DNA from: SNAP01 sp049671745
GTDB lineage: Bacteria > Bacteroidota > Bacteroidia > Bacteroidales > Marinifilaceae
NCBI GenBank assembly: GCA_049671745.1
Contig: JBATVL010000074.1
Coordinates: 1 to 64,000, forward strand
DNA: 64,000 nt
Reading direction: 5' to 3'
Of the stretch, positions 45,042-54,681 are shown one piece after another. Both the position numbers and the translations under genes were made by a program. Below the pieces are notes generated by a model, which had not been told where the DNA came from, did not search any database, and saw nothing but the letters and a program-made list of their open reading frames with translations. How positions within the stretch are numbered: position 1 is the first letter of the stretch; each line of letters starts with the position of its first letter.

Positions 45042-46268
45042 TTAGTCTTCTTTAATAGCAGTATCCATAATAACTGCACAAGCTGCATCACCTGTAATAT
45101 TAAGTGAAGTACGTACCATATCAAAGATTCGATCTAATGCATAAAGCATTGGTAAACCTGCAATAGAAATATCGGCAGCAACTAATACTGCTACCACAAG
45201 TAGTGTTGGTCCAGGAACTCCAGCTTGTCCTATAGAGCCTATAGTTGCCGTTAGAATGATTGCAATATATTGTCCCATCGTTAAATCCATTCCGAACATT
45301 TGAGCAAAGAATACGGCAACTAAAGCATAATAAATAGCATTACCATCCATGTTAATAGTAGCTCCTAGTGGTAATACGAAAGAAGCCGTTTTAGGAGATA
45401 CCTTAAGTTTTGTTTCGCAAACCTCCATGTTTATTGGTAGTGTAGCCATAGATGAAGCTGTTGAAAATGCAATAACCTGAGCTTCCCACATATATTTGAA
45501 GAATTGCTTAATATTCATTTTAGAAAGCATCTTTAAACAAAGAGGATAGAATATTAATCCGTGAATAAGAATTGCAGCTAGGTATACGATTACAAGTTTC
45601 ATAACAAGATAAAGAATATCAAACCCAAATGTTCCAATGGAATCTGCCATCAGACCAAAAACACCAATAGGAGCAACATACATTACAATCTTAATCATCC
45701 ATATAAGAGCGTCAATAATGTAATTACATCCTTTGGTTATAGATGTTCTCTTTGTTACAGGAAGGGTAGAAACTGCTATACCAAAGAATAGACAGAAGAA
45801 AAGAATCTGAAGGATATTACCAGAAACTAATGCTTGAAGAGGATTCTCAGGAATAATACTTTTTAGAATATCCCAAAAATCTGGTTGCGCAGCAGATAAA
45901 GTATCAACACTAGCTTTATAATCAAACATGTGTTCTACTTGAGTTACGTCTAATCCAACTCCTGGTTGAAAAACTTCACCCATTACTATTCCTAAAACAA
46001 CTGCAAAAGCTGTTGTTATCATATAGAAAGCAAAAGTACCTATACCTAATTTACCTGCTGATTTAGTTGCTCCAAGAGCTGCAGCACCAGATATGATGGA
46101 GAATGCTACAAGTGGTATAACTAACATTTTGATTAGCTGAATAAATATGTCACCAAGAGGGGCAAACATACTTGCGTCTTTACCCATGAGAATACCTACT
46201 ATCGTACCAATAATCATTGCTACGATAATTTGAAAGCCTAAGCTTTTAATCATCTTTTTAAAGTCCAT
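45042..46268 (-). CDS. dicarboxylate/amino acid:cation symporter (SDF family)
   Basis: 408 aa, GltP/DctA type, eight spans plus two re-entrant hairpins. HP1 carries the serine-rich STASSMATLP segment, TM7 the NMDGNAIYYAL motif (Na+/substrate site) and HP2 the GVPG turn. It imports glutamate/aspartate or C4-dicarboxylates. I start at ATG 46268 (MDFKKMIKSLG); a longer frame upstream would add 37 residues unlike the family. Substrate choice cannot be decided by eye. Confidence 0.9.
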   Translation of the reverse strand: MDFKKMIKSLGFQIIVAMIIGTIVGILMGKDASMFAPLGDIFIQLIKMLVIPLVAFSIISGAAALGATKSAGKLGIGTFAFYMITTAFAVVLGIVMGEVFQPGVGLDVTQVEHMFDYKASVDTLSAAQPDFWDILKSIIPENPLQALVSGNILQILFFCLFFGIAVSTLPVTKRTSITKGCNYIIDALIWMIKIVMYVAPIGVFGLMADSIGTFGFDILYLVMKLVIVYLAAILIHGLIFYPLCLKMLSKMNIKQFFKYMWEAQVIAFSTASSMATLPINMEVCETKLKVSPKTASFVLPLGATINMDGNAIYYALVAVFFAQMFGMDLTMGQYIAIILTATIGSIGQAGVPGPTLLVVAVLVAADISIAGLPMLYALDRIFDMVRTSLNITGDAACAVIMDTAIKED

Positions 46269-46429
46269 AGAATTCCTTTTCGTTAATTTGTTATAAATAT
46301 TATTTTTATCATATGTATATTTACATACAATTATATTACAAAAATAATATTTTATAAGTTTTTCCGAAATAAAATACAAAGGAGATGTAATATACTAATG
46401 TTTAGACTGAAAAACTTTTTTTCTTATTT

Positions 46430-47335
46430 CTAGTTCGGTTTCACAGCTATGCTGTGATTGAAGAAAGAATATTCTCTTGTCAGATAATTCTTTACTTCTA
46501 CTTCATTAATTTTTATGATTGCTTTTACCCAATTATTTCTGCCATCTTTGAAATATATTAGACTAGTACTATTAAGTTCTATCTCTGCTTCAGAAATTTC
46601 TGTATATTTAGTTTCATAACCATTTATGTTGTAATGTTTCTTGTATTTGGAATGAAATATTGTATAATCTTTCTTTCTACTATCATATTTATATTCTGAA
46701 TTAGTAGTTCGTCTATCTTCGTCATCTTCGAAACAAGTGAATATTTCTTTACTTATATTTGAATAAATTTCTGTAGTTCCTATTTTAGTGTAAAATTTCT
46801 TTATTTTTTCTATCTTACCGTCTTCTTTGTAAGAATATGAGAATATTACAGATAATACAAATTTCTGAATACTATCGTTGAAGTAATATATGTTTATTGT
46901 TTTGAGTTTCTCATTTTCATACTCATATTCTGTTTTACTATCTGGAACATCATCTTTTCCATATGTGGTTTCTAAATTTAGAATCTCCCCTTGGTATTCT
47001 TTATTTGTATAGGTATGTATTTTTCCTTTAGAATCGTATTCTTCTGTTTTTGTCAGTCTTCCGTATTCGTATATTAATCTTGTGATTTTATTAATTCTAT
47101 TATTAGAATATCTTTTTATTTCTATTTCTTTCCCTTCTTGATCGTAAGTTTTAACAGATTTTATAGTTTTTATTTCTTTATTATTTTCGCTTGTTATAGA
47201 ATAATCTCTAATAGTTTTAATATGTCCATATAGTCCTGAGAGATCATTACCCTTATTTATTTCAAGTGTGACTTCTTCCTTTTTACATGATGTAAGTATG
47301 GTTATACAGACGAAAAGTATAAATATTTTTTTCAT
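46430..47335 (-). CDS. lipoprotein with RHS/YD-like repeats
   Basis: 301 aa. Lipobox ILTSC (cysteine about residue 17). The body is made of repeating Tyr/Lys/Glu-rich beta strands such as KTYDQEGKEIEIKRY, YEYGRLTKTEEYDSKGK and YEYENEKLKTINIYYF, which look like degenerate YD (RHS-type) or wrap-around beta repeats. No catalytic motif. It is a lone gene, likely exposed in the periplasm or on the surface. Function unknown. Confidence 0.65.
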   Translation of the reverse strand: MKKIFILFVCITILTSCKKEEVTLEINKGNDLSGLYGHIKTIRDYSITSENNKEIKTIKSVKTYDQEGKEIEIKRYSNNRINKITRLIYEYGRLTKTEEYDSKGKIHTYTNKEYQGEILNLETTYGKDDVPDSKTEYEYENEKLKTINIYYFNDSIQKFVLSVIFSYSYKEDGKIEKIKKFYTKIGTTEIYSNISKEIFTCFEDDEDRRTTNSEYKYDSRKKDYTIFHSKYKKHYNINGYETKYTEISEAEIELNSTSLIYFKDGRNNWVKAIIKINEVEVKNYLTREYSFFNHSIAVKPN

Positions 47336-47683
47336 TATTTTTCAGTTTTTTAGTTTTCATCAATTTCAAATATGTTGATTGGCTTGACTAAGATACTAAA
47401 AGTTACGTTCTAACGAACAAAATTTTTGAAATTAAGCATTGTCAAAAAGTTATAAAAAGATATGAAACATTAGGATTTATTAGGGAATTAAGAGATTAAA
47501 AAAAAACATTAAATTTTTTGAGAGTAAACTAATTGTGTACTGCTTTTGTGTTAAATATAATATAAAGACACACTAGTTATATAGAACCTACTAGCTTTCT
47601 TTTTTCTTTATAAAACTTAAATACATATTTTTAATTCTTATTTAAAATTGATAATTATCTTTGTCTCTAGATTTAAGAGATAA
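47336..47683. other. 348-bp intergenic region before mtaB
   Basis: AT-rich, no gene seen. TATCTTTG (47656-47663) lies 20 bp before the mtaB ATG and is a good -7 box; no clear -33 box. It also contains the divergent leader of the upstream lipoprotein. Confidence 0.4.
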
Positions 47684-48988
47684 ATGAAGATGATAGAAGG
47701 AAAAAAGGTATTATTTTATACACTTGGTTGTAAGTTGAATTTCTCAGAAACTTCAAGTATAGGCCGTCAGCTTAAAGAGTATGGTGTAGAAAAGGTTGAA
47801 GAGGGTGAAATTGCTGATATTATTGTTGTGAACACTTGTTCTGTGACTGATCATGCAGATAAAAAATGTCGACAGGTTATAAAAAAACTTATTAAGCATA
47901 ATCTAGGAGCTTACGTTATTGTAGTTGGTTGTTATGCTCAACTTAAACCAGATGAAGTTTCTTCTATAGATGGTGTCGATCTAGTACTTTCTGTTAAAGA
48001 TAAATTTAATGTTGAAAAATATATTAGTCATATTAAGAATAATATAGATGAGACTCTTCCATGCGATATTAAAGAGGTTACTGATTTTCATACTTCTTAT
48101 TCATTAGGTGACAGAACTCGTTGTTTTTTGAAGGTTCAAGACGGTTGTGATTATTTCTGTTCGTACTGTACAATACCTTACGCTAGGGGTAAGAGTCGAA
48201 ATATGTCTATAGAGAAGACTCTTGAAGAGGTTGCTCTTATTGCTTCTAAGGGTATGAAGGAAATAGTTATAACAGGTATAAATACTGGTGATTTTGGTAA
48301 ATCTACTGGTGAAACATTCTTCGAACTTATCAAAAAATTGGATGATGTAGAGGGGATAGAACGTTTTCGTATTTCTTCTATAGAACCTAATCTTCTTACT
48401 GATGAGATGGTAGAGTGGGTTTCTAAATCAAAGAAATTTACTCCACATTTTCATATTCCTTTACAGGCTGGTACTAACGAAGTTCTTGCTTTGATGGGCA
48501 GAAGATATACTACTGAGGTTTTTGCACACAGAGTTGAAATAATCAGAAAGTTTATGCCTAATGCTTTTATTGGTATTGATGTCATAACTGGTATGATGGG
48601 GGAATCACCTGAGCTTTTCGAACAAGCTAAAACTTTTATAGAGTCGCTAAATTTTCAGCAATTACATGTTTTTCCATATTCTGAGAGAAGAGGTACTAAA
48701 GCTTTAGAAATAGATTATGTTGTACCTGTTGGTGAACGTCGTGAGAGGTCTCGTACTTTATGTAATCTTTCTGAAAAAAGACACACTGATTTCTTTATTA
48801 AAAATATAGGTCAAGAGGTTTATGTCCTTTTTGAAGAGGGCGAACATAAAGGATTAATGTATGGTTTTTCTGAGAATTATATTAGAGTAGAGATGCCTTA
48901 TAATCATGAACTTGTGAATAAGATAGTGAAAGTTAAACTTGTAAAACTTGCTGAATCGGGTAACCTTAATGCTGAAACTATAGAATAA
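47684..48988 (+). CDS. mtaB: tRNA t6A37 methylthiotransferase MtaB
   Basis: 434 aa radical-SAM enzyme that converts t6A37 to ms2t6A37 in tRNAs reading ANN codons. The N-terminal MTTase domain has the three cluster cysteines (TLGCKLN, NTCSVTDHADKKCRQ, VVGCYAQ). The radical SAM motif is CDYFCSYC followed by TIPYARG, and a TRAM-like domain ends the protein. It starts the run mtaB-suhB (6-bp gap). Confidence 0.93.
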   Translation: MKMIEGKKVLFYTLGCKLNFSETSSIGRQLKEYGVEKVEEGEIADIIVVNTCSVTDHADKKCRQVIKKLIKHNLGAYVIVVGCYAQLKPDEVSSIDGVDLVLSVKDKFNVEKYISHIKNNIDETLPCDIKEVTDFHTSYSLGDRTRCFLKVQDGCDYFCSYCTIPYARGKSRNMSIEKTLEEVALIASKGMKEIVITGINTGDFGKSTGETFFELIKKLDDVEGIERFRISSIEPNLLTDEMVEWVSKSKKFTPHFHIPLQAGTNEVLALMGRRYTTEVFAHRVEIIRKFMPNAFIGIDVITGMMGESPELFEQAKTFIESLNFQQLHVFPYSERRGTKALEIDYVVPVGERRERSRTLCNLSEKRHTDFFIKNIGQEVYVLFEEGEHKGLMYGFSENYIRVEMPYNHELVNKIVKVKLVKLAESGNLNAETIE

Positions 48989-48994
48989 TATAAG

Positions 48995-49789
48995 ATGATA
49001 GATTATAAACACATATGCCATTCTGTTTGTGATATTGCAAAAGAAGCTGGAAATTTTATTCGTGAACATATTGGAGCTATTAAGTCGGATTCAATAGATA
49101 TTAAAGAGGAACATGATTTAGTTACTTTCGTTGATAAATATTCTGAGAAATTTATAGTTGATCGTTTGAAGCAATTATTGCCAGAGTCCGGTTTTATTGC
49201 GGAAGAGGGAACAGATGAAACTATTGGTGATGTTTATAATTGGATTATAGACCCATTAGATGGGACTACTAATTTTATTCATGGATTATCTCCTTTTGCT
49301 GTTAGTATTGCGCTTCAGGAGGGTGATAAAACGGTGATAGGAGTGGTTTATGAAATTAGTTTAGATGAATGCTTCTCTGCTTATGAAGGTGATTTTTCTC
49401 GCTTGAATGGGCAAAAAATAGAATGTACTTTTACAGATGATTTTAATGATACTTTAATAGCGACTGGATTTCCTTTTCGTGACTATTCTAAACTTGATGA
49501 ATATCTTAAAACACTTAGTTTCTTTATAGAGAATACTCGAGGAGTAAGAAGAATGGGTTCGGCTGCTACAGATCTTGTTTATCTTGCTGCAGGTAGGTTT
49601 GATATGTTTTTTGAGTATGCTTTAAAACCTTGGGATGTTGCCGCTGGTGCTTTTATTGTTCAACGTTCAGGAGGAGTGGTTTCTGATTTCTCTGGAGAGG
49701 GAAATTACATATATGGAGAACAGATACTTGCATCGAATGCTTATTTATATAATGAATCGTTAGAGAGGATGAAATATTTAAGAATATAA
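48995..49789 (+). CDS. suhB: inositol monophosphatase family protein (SuhB-like)
   Basis: 264 aa Mg-dependent, Li-sensitive phosphatase fold. Metal sites: AEEG (about residue 69), the WIIDPLDGTTNFIHG motif (about 84-98) and WDVAAGAFIVQRSGG (about 211). Substrate may be inositol-1-phosphate, another sugar phosphate or PAP. It starts 6 bp after mtaB, so the two are co-transcribed. Confidence 0.9.
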   Translation: MIDYKHICHSVCDIAKEAGNFIREHIGAIKSDSIDIKEEHDLVTFVDKYSEKFIVDRLKQLLPESGFIAEEGTDETIGDVYNWIIDPLDGTTNFIHGLSPFAVSIALQEGDKTVIGVVYEISLDECFSAYEGDFSRLNGQKIECTFTDDFNDTLIATGFPFRDYSKLDEYLKTLSFFIENTRGVRRMGSAATDLVYLAAGRFDMFFEYALKPWDVAAGAFIVQRSGGVVSDFSGEGNYIYGEQILASNAYLYNESLERMKYLRI

Positions 49790-49915
49790 TTTATCATATT
49801 TATTCTTTATTAACAAACAAATAGAAAAATCTTTTTTAAAATACAATAACAAGTACGCATTTTGTTTAACAAATAATTATTTAAATTTGTGTTAACGCTG
49901 ATTTAAATAATAAAA

Positions 49916-50791
49916 ATGACAAATTTAGTTTCTTATCTTATTTATGGATTAGTTTGGCTGATATCATTATTGCCTTTCCGTATTTTGTATTTCTTTTCAG
50001 ATGTTTTCTATTTGCTTGTTTGTTATGTAATACGTTACAGGAAAGCAGTTATAGAAATTAATTTAAAAAAAACATTTCCAGAAAAGACAGATGAAGAACG
50101 AGTTAAGATACAACATGATTTTTATCATCATTTTTGTGATACTATATTTGAAACGATTAAGCTATTAAATATTAGTGAGAAATCTATTAAGAGACGTTAT
50201 AAGTTTAGTAATCCTGATTTTGCTGATGAATATTTTGATAATAAAGATGGAGTTGTGATTATTCTGGGACATTTTTGTAATTGGGAATGGGCTGCTTCTT
50301 TTCCTATTTGGAACGAAAAATGTGATCTTCTGCCTATTTATAAGCCTTTACATAATGAAATCTTAGATAAGATGTTTATAAATATGCGTTCTAGATTTGG
50401 TGGACAGCCTTTACCTAAGAAAAATACTCTTCGAGTTATGATTAAAGCGAAAGAGGATAGAAGGCCTAGTATGACTTGTTTTATTGGGGATCAAACTCCA
50501 ACAAAGCATAATATTAACTATTGGACTAATTTCTTAAATCAGGACACACCTATATTTATTGGTGTAGAGAGAATAGCTAGGAAGCTTGATCAGCCTGTAT
50601 ATTATTCTACTTTGGCAAAGATTAAACGAGGGTATTATGAGGTTGGAATGCAGTTGATTTGTGAAAAACCAAAAGAAACAGCTGAATTTGAGATTACTGA
50701 GACACATACTCGTATGTTAGAGAGAGATATAATTGCACATCCTGCCTATTGGTTATGGTCGCATAAAAGGTGGAAACATTCACGTAATTAA
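49916..50791 (+). CDS. LpxL/HtrB-family lipid A acyltransferase, copy 1
   Basis: 291 aa. An N-terminal membrane helix is followed by the acyltransferase motif GHFCNWEW (HX4E type; about residue 116), LPIYKPLHN, and FIGDQTP with FLNQDTPIFIGVERIARK further on. It adds a secondary acyl chain to lipid A at the inner membrane. The next gene is a close paralogue, 81 bp downstream. Confidence 0.9.
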   Translation: MTNLVSYLIYGLVWLISLLPFRILYFFSDVFYLLVCYVIRYRKAVIEINLKKTFPEKTDEERVKIQHDFYHHFCDTIFETIKLLNISEKSIKRRYKFSNPDFADEYFDNKDGVVIILGHFCNWEWAASFPIWNEKCDLLPIYKPLHNEILDKMFINMRSRFGGQPLPKKNTLRVMIKAKEDRRPSMTCFIGDQTPTKHNINYWTNFLNQDTPIFIGVERIARKLDQPVYYSTLAKIKRGYYEVGMQLICEKPKETAEFEITETHTRMLERDIIAHPAYWLWSHKRWKHSRN

Positions 50792-50872
50792 TTTATCTAA
50801 TTAATGCAGTTTTGAGTTTTAGGTTTAAAGGCAAATAATTATTAAATTAGCCGTCCTAAAATTTAATAATAT

Positions 50873-51745
50873 ATGAGTAATTTCTTTTCATACCTTACAT
50901 ATGGCTTGTTGTGGTTGTTGTCATTATTACCATTTCGACTTTTGTATATTATATCAGACATGTTCTATTTTCTTGTAGCTCATGTTATTCGTTATCGTAA
51001 AAAGGTGATTGATAATAACCTAAAGAATTCTTTCCCAGATAAAACGATTCAGGAGCGCAATAAAATTCGTAGAGATTTCTATCATCATTTATGTGATATC
51101 TTTTTTGAAACATATAAACTTCTACATATAAGCGATGAGCAAATGAAGAAACGTTGTAAGTTTAATAATCCTCATTTTGCTGATAAGTTCTTTGAGGATG
51201 GTAAAGGAGTTGTTGCAATCATGGGGCATTATGGTAATTGGGAATGGATATCTGCTCTTCCTCTTTGGAATGATAAATTCACATTCCTACCTATATATAA
51301 ACCTTTGCACAATAAAGTTTTAGATAAGATGTATATAGAGATTCGCTCTAAACTTGGTTGTAAACCTCTTGCTAAAAAGGATGTTTTACGTACTATGATG
51401 CGTCACAAGGTTGATAGTAACCCTACTCTTACTGGTTTCATTGGTGATCAAACACCTACCCCTAGAAATATCCATTATTGGACAAATTTTCTGAATCAAG
51501 ATACTCCCATTTTTATTGGTGTTGAAAAAATAGCTAGAAAGTTTAATCAACCAGTTTATTACACAAAAATGACTAAGATTAAACGCGGTTATTATGAGGT
51601 TGATGTTGAACTTATAACTGAAAACCCTAAGGAAATGTCTGAATTTGAAATTACTGAAATTCATTCTCGCATACTAGAAAAAGATATTATTGCTAATCCT
51701 GCGTATTGGCTTTGGTCACATAAACGTTGGAAACATTCTAGATAG
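50873..51745 (+). CDS. LpxL/HtrB-family lipid A acyltransferase, copy 2
   Basis: 290 aa, the same layout as copy 1 and clearly a tandem duplicate: GHYGNWEW active-site motif, LPIYKPLHN, FIGDQTPTPRNIHYWTNFLNQ, and the same ending SHKRWKHSR. Many positions differ, so the duplication is old enough for separate acyl-chain or position specificity. It is followed after 66 bp by a glycosyltransferase gene. Confidence 0.9.
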   Translation: MSNFFSYLTYGLLWLLSLLPFRLLYIISDMFYFLVAHVIRYRKKVIDNNLKNSFPDKTIQERNKIRRDFYHHLCDIFFETYKLLHISDEQMKKRCKFNNPHFADKFFEDGKGVVAIMGHYGNWEWISALPLWNDKFTFLPIYKPLHNKVLDKMYIEIRSKLGCKPLAKKDVLRTMMRHKVDSNPTLTGFIGDQTPTPRNIHYWTNFLNQDTPIFIGVEKIARKFNQPVYYTKMTKIKRGYYEVDVELITENPKEMSEFEITEIHSRILEKDIIANPAYWLWSHKRWKHSR

Positions 51746-51811
51746 TTTGTAATTATGAGTTAATAGTTGATTTTCGTTAAAAGAAATAATAATTAGGATA
51801 TATTTGATTTC

Positions 51812-52855
51812 ATGATGAGTAAAGTTGCAGTAGTTATTTTAAATTGGAATGGAAGAGATTTATTAGAGAGATACTTACCATCAGTATGTAAAAATACTAA
51901 TAATAAGTTGGCTAGAATTTATGTTGCTGACAATGCTTCTACTGATGATTCTGTAGCTTTTGTAAAGGAGACTTATCCTGATTTAGAAATTATACAACTT
52001 GATGAAAATCATGGTTTTGCTGGAGGTTACAATAAGGCTCTAGCTGCTTTAAAGGAGAAATATTTTGTGTTGTTGAATTCAGATGTAGACGTTGCTCCTA
52101 AATGGGTAGAACCTATTCTCGAACAAATGGAGGCTGATGCTTCTATTGCAGCAGCACAGCCTAAAATTCTTTCTGATAGAGATCGTTCTTCTTTTGAATA
52201 TGCAGGTGCTTGTGGTGGTTTTATCGATTATTTAGGATTTCCTTTTTGTAGAGGTCGTGTACTTGATAATCTTGAGAAAGACAATGGTCAGTATGATTCT
52301 ACTATAGATGTATTTTGGTGTTCTGGAGCTGCACTTTTTATTCGTGCAGAATTATATAAGAAAGTAGGAGGATTAGATGCTAAGTTTTTCGCCCATATGG
52401 AAGAGATTGATCTGTGCTGGCAATTAAATTCTATGGGGTATAAACTTATTTGTGAGCCTCGTTCTACGGTTTATCATTTTGGAGGTGCTACTTTAGATTA
52501 TAATAACCCTCGTAAGTTGTATCTTAATTTCAGAAACTCACTTCTGATGATGTATAAGAATCTTCCTGCTAATAAATTATTTTATATAATGTTTAAACGT
52601 ATGCTTCTTGATGGAGTAGCGGCTGTAAAATTCCTTTTGAAATTTGAATTTTTGAATTTTAAGGCTGTTTGGAATGCACATATAGATTTTTACAAAATGG
52701 TACCAGCATATAAATTATCTAGAAAGCAAGTTCAGGCAAACTCAAGTATAATAAGCTTTTATACTGTTATTACTAAATCTATGGTTTGGTTATATTACTT
52801 CAAAAGAGAAAGATCTTTCTCTGATTATTCTAAATATTTTCGTACTCGCAATTAA
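51812..52855 (+). CDS. family 2 glycosyltransferase
   Basis: 347 aa GT-A enzyme. VVILNWNGRDLLERYL at the N-terminus, ADNASTDDS, the nucleotide-sugar motif LLNSDVDV (DXD) near residue 90, GAALFIRAELY and the catalytic FAHMEEIDLCWQ. The C-terminal 90 residues are basic and amphipathic, probably for membrane contact. Rhamnosyl-transferase-like, but the sugar is unknown. Together with the acyltransferases it suggests envelope polysaccharide or lipid work. Start at 51812 or one codon later. Confidence 0.88.
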   Translation: MMSKVAVVILNWNGRDLLERYLPSVCKNTNNKLARIYVADNASTDDSVAFVKETYPDLEIIQLDENHGFAGGYNKALAALKEKYFVLLNSDVDVAPKWVEPILEQMEADASIAAAQPKILSDRDRSSFEYAGACGGFIDYLGFPFCRGRVLDNLEKDNGQYDSTIDVFWCSGAALFIRAELYKKVGGLDAKFFAHMEEIDLCWQLNSMGYKLICEPRSTVYHFGGATLDYNNPRKLYLNFRNSLLMMYKNLPANKLFYIMFKRMLLDGVAAVKFLLKFEFLNFKAVWNAHIDFYKMVPAYKLSRKQVQANSSIISFYTVITKSMVWLYYFKRERSFSDYSKYFRTRN

Positions 52856-52907
52856 ACCTTTATCTTTGCTGATAGTCAAATAATTGAATGTTCAATTTTT
52901 AGAATAT

Positions 52908-53453
52908 ATGCAAGATAAAGAAATATTTGAATTGTTTAACAATCCTTCTACTCGTGAAGAGGCGTTTAAACTGATAGTTAAGAACTATCAGGAGAGGTTG
53001 TATTGGCATATTCGAAAGATTGTCATTTCGCACCACGATACAGATGATGTATTGCAAAATACTTTTGTTAGAGTGTGGAAAGGACTTAATAATTTTCGTT
53101 GGGATGCTGCTCTTTATACATGGATGTATAGAATTGCTACTATTGAGTCGATTTCTTTTCTTGAAGAGAAAAAAAGAAAAACTTTTGGTACTGGTGACGA
53201 TATTGAAGATATTTTACTTCGAAATCTAAAAGCTGATGAATACTTTGATGGAGATATAATTCAGATGCAGCTGCAAAAAGCGATTGTGAAATTACCTGGT
53301 AAACAACGTATTGTCTTTAATATGAAATATTTTGATAGTATGAAGTATACTGAAATGGCTGAGATTCTTGAAACATCTGTTGGTGCTTTAAAGGCTTCTT
53401 ACCATCATGCAGTTAAAAAGATAGAAGAAACACTTAGATTAGAGGAGGTTTAA
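52908..53453 (+). CDS. ECF-type RNA polymerase sigma factor
   Basis: 181 aa with sigma region 2 (about 20-90: HHDTDDVLQNTFVRVWKGLNNFRWDAALYTWMYRIA) and region 4 (about 120-175, with the helix-turn-helix KYTEMAEILETSVGALKASYHHAVKKI). I use ATG 52908 (MQDKEIFELF) rather than the in-frame TTG at 52884. TATCTTTG (52861-52868) is a likely -7 box 40 bp upstream. The two genes after it are a small anchored protein and a periplasmic Spy-like protein, so it may respond to the envelope. Confidence 0.9.
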   Translation: MQDKEIFELFNNPSTREEAFKLIVKNYQERLYWHIRKIVISHHDTDDVLQNTFVRVWKGLNNFRWDAALYTWMYRIATIESISFLEEKKRKTFGTGDDIEDILLRNLKADEYFDGDIIQMQLQKAIVKLPGKQRIVFNMKYFDSMKYTEMAEILETSVGALKASYHHAVKKIEETLRLEEV

Positions 53454-53455
53454 CA

Positions 53456-53854
53456 ATGAGTGATATAGATGATAAATATAAGGATAATAATCCTTTTAAA
53501 ATGCCAGATAATTATTTTGAAGGCTTTGCTGATAAAGTAATGGATAAAATACATGAGGATGAAGATTTAAAGACGAATCCTGTTAATGTTTTTAAGACCT
53601 ATTTTTGGATGGCAGCTACATTTATTTTTATTTTTGGTATAGGAAGATTAATTATTCCTATGGTACTTGATCCGTCTGAGAAGATACAAACTCAGGCTAG
53701 TCAAACTATTGCTAAGTTTGATTCAAGTACATATAATACAGATATTTTTGATGAAGATTTAGATTTAGAAGTTGATTTAACTGATGAGCAGATAATAGAG
53801 TATCTTGCTGAACAGGATATTGATGATAGTTATTTAGTAGCTGAACTTAAATAA
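53456..53854 (+). CDS. small single-span protein downstream of sigma factor
   Basis: 132 aa, no recognised family. A KMPDNYFEGFADKVMDKI segment near the N-terminus is typical of short Bacteroidetes proteins coded after ECF sigma factors. One membrane helix lies at about residues 50-70 (FWMAATFIFIFGIGRLIIP) and the tail is acidic. It could act as an anti-sigma factor, but no known anti-sigma domain is visible. Starts 2 bp after the sigma gene. Confidence 0.7.
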   Translation: MSDIDDKYKDNNPFKMPDNYFEGFADKVMDKIHEDEDLKTNPVNVFKTYFWMAATFIFIFGIGRLIIPMVLDPSEKIQTQASQTIAKFDSSTYNTDIFDEDLDLEVDLTDEQIIEYLAEQDIDDSYLVAELK

Positions 53855-53860
53855 ATAGAT

Positions 53861-54319
53861 ATGAAAAGGATATATATATTAATATTTCTATTGTTTTCTG
53901 TTGTGAGTCTTATGGCTCAATCAGGAAAAAGAAATGAGATGCATAAACAAATAGAGTCACATAAAGTGAGCTTTATTACTCAGAAATTGGATTTAACACC
54001 TGAAGAAGCTCAGCTATTCTGGCCTTTATATAATGAGATGCAGAAGAAAAAACATGAGTTAAATGTCAAAATGAATTCTATTCATGGATGTTGTAAATCT
54101 AAGAATAAAGACATATGCTCTGATAAGGAGATTTTGGCTAAGTGTGATTCTATTTTAGATTGTGAAAAGGCTTTTGTCGATTTGAAAATAGAGTATTTTA
54201 ATAAGTATAAAAAAAATCTTTCTGCTCAAAAAGTCCATAAATTACTTAATATTGAGAAAGATTTTAATAGAAGGTTGCTTAGAAGATTAAGAAAAGGTCG
54301 TGGTCATTATAAAAAATAA
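53861..54319 (+). CDS. periplasmic Spy/CpxP-like protein
   Basis: 152 aa. Signal peptide ending LMAQ (about residue 20). Helical body with the LDLTPEEAQLFWPLYNEMQKKK motif, a relative of the LTxxQ repeats in Spy and CpxP, then a cysteine-containing loop (four Cys: HGCCKSKNKDIC and CDSILDC) and a basic helical C-terminus. Third gene of the sigma-factor operon (gap 6 bp) and closed by a terminator. Likely an envelope-stress chaperone or sensor. Confidence 0.75.
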   Translation: MKRIYILIFLLFSVVSLMAQSGKRNEMHKQIESHKVSFITQKLDLTPEEAQLFWPLYNEMQKKKHELNVKMNSIHGCCKSKNKDICSDKEILAKCDSILDCEKAFVDLKIEYFNKYKKNLSAQKVHKLLNIEKDFNRRLLRRLRKGRGHYKK

Positions 54320-54357
54320 GTTTTATTTTTGATATATTGATAGTGTTTTATAGCATC

Positions 54358-54398
54358 TTCCCCTTTGGTAGATTGACTAAGGGGGAATCTTTTTATCT
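54358..54398 (+). terminator. terminator of the sigma-factor operon
   Basis: 12-bp stem TTCCCCTTTGGT / ACTAAGGGGGAA with G-U pairs, followed by a T-rich run. Confidence 0.8.
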
Positions 54399-54518
54399 TT
54401 TTCTTGTGTTAAATGTATTACTTTATTTATTCTTGAAAAAAAGTAATTTTCTAAAAGCTTGATAATCTTTAAGATGAAAAAAACTTGTTCGTTTTCCAAA
54501 AAAAAACTCTTTGTATTG

Positions 54519-54549
54519 TTTGGTAGCTAAAAGATTTATACTACTTTTG
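54519..54549 (+). promoter_or_regulatory. promoter of tRNA-Ser/tRNA-Pro cluster
   Basis: TTTG (54519-54522), exactly 19 bp, TACTTTTG (54542-54549), 10 bp before the tRNA. Confidence 0.85.
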
Positions 54550-54559
54550 TAAGCACAAC

Positions 54560-54648
54560 GGAGAGATGGGTGAGTGGCTGAAACCACCAGTTTGCTAAAC
54601 TGACGTACGGAGCAATTTGTACCGGGGGTTCGAATCCCCCTCCCTCCG
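54560..54648 (+). tRNA. tRNA-Ser (anticodon GCT)
   Basis: A class II tRNA with a long variable arm. Anticodon GCT at 54594-54596 in the loop TTGCTAA, closed by CAGT/ACTG. The T arm has GGTTCGAATCC. The acceptor stem has one mismatch as drawn. The encoded end is followed by CA. It reads AGC and AGU codons. First gene of the tRNA cluster. Confidence 0.93.
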
Positions 54649-54681
54649 CAATTTTTAAAACAAATTATTGATTATCTATTT

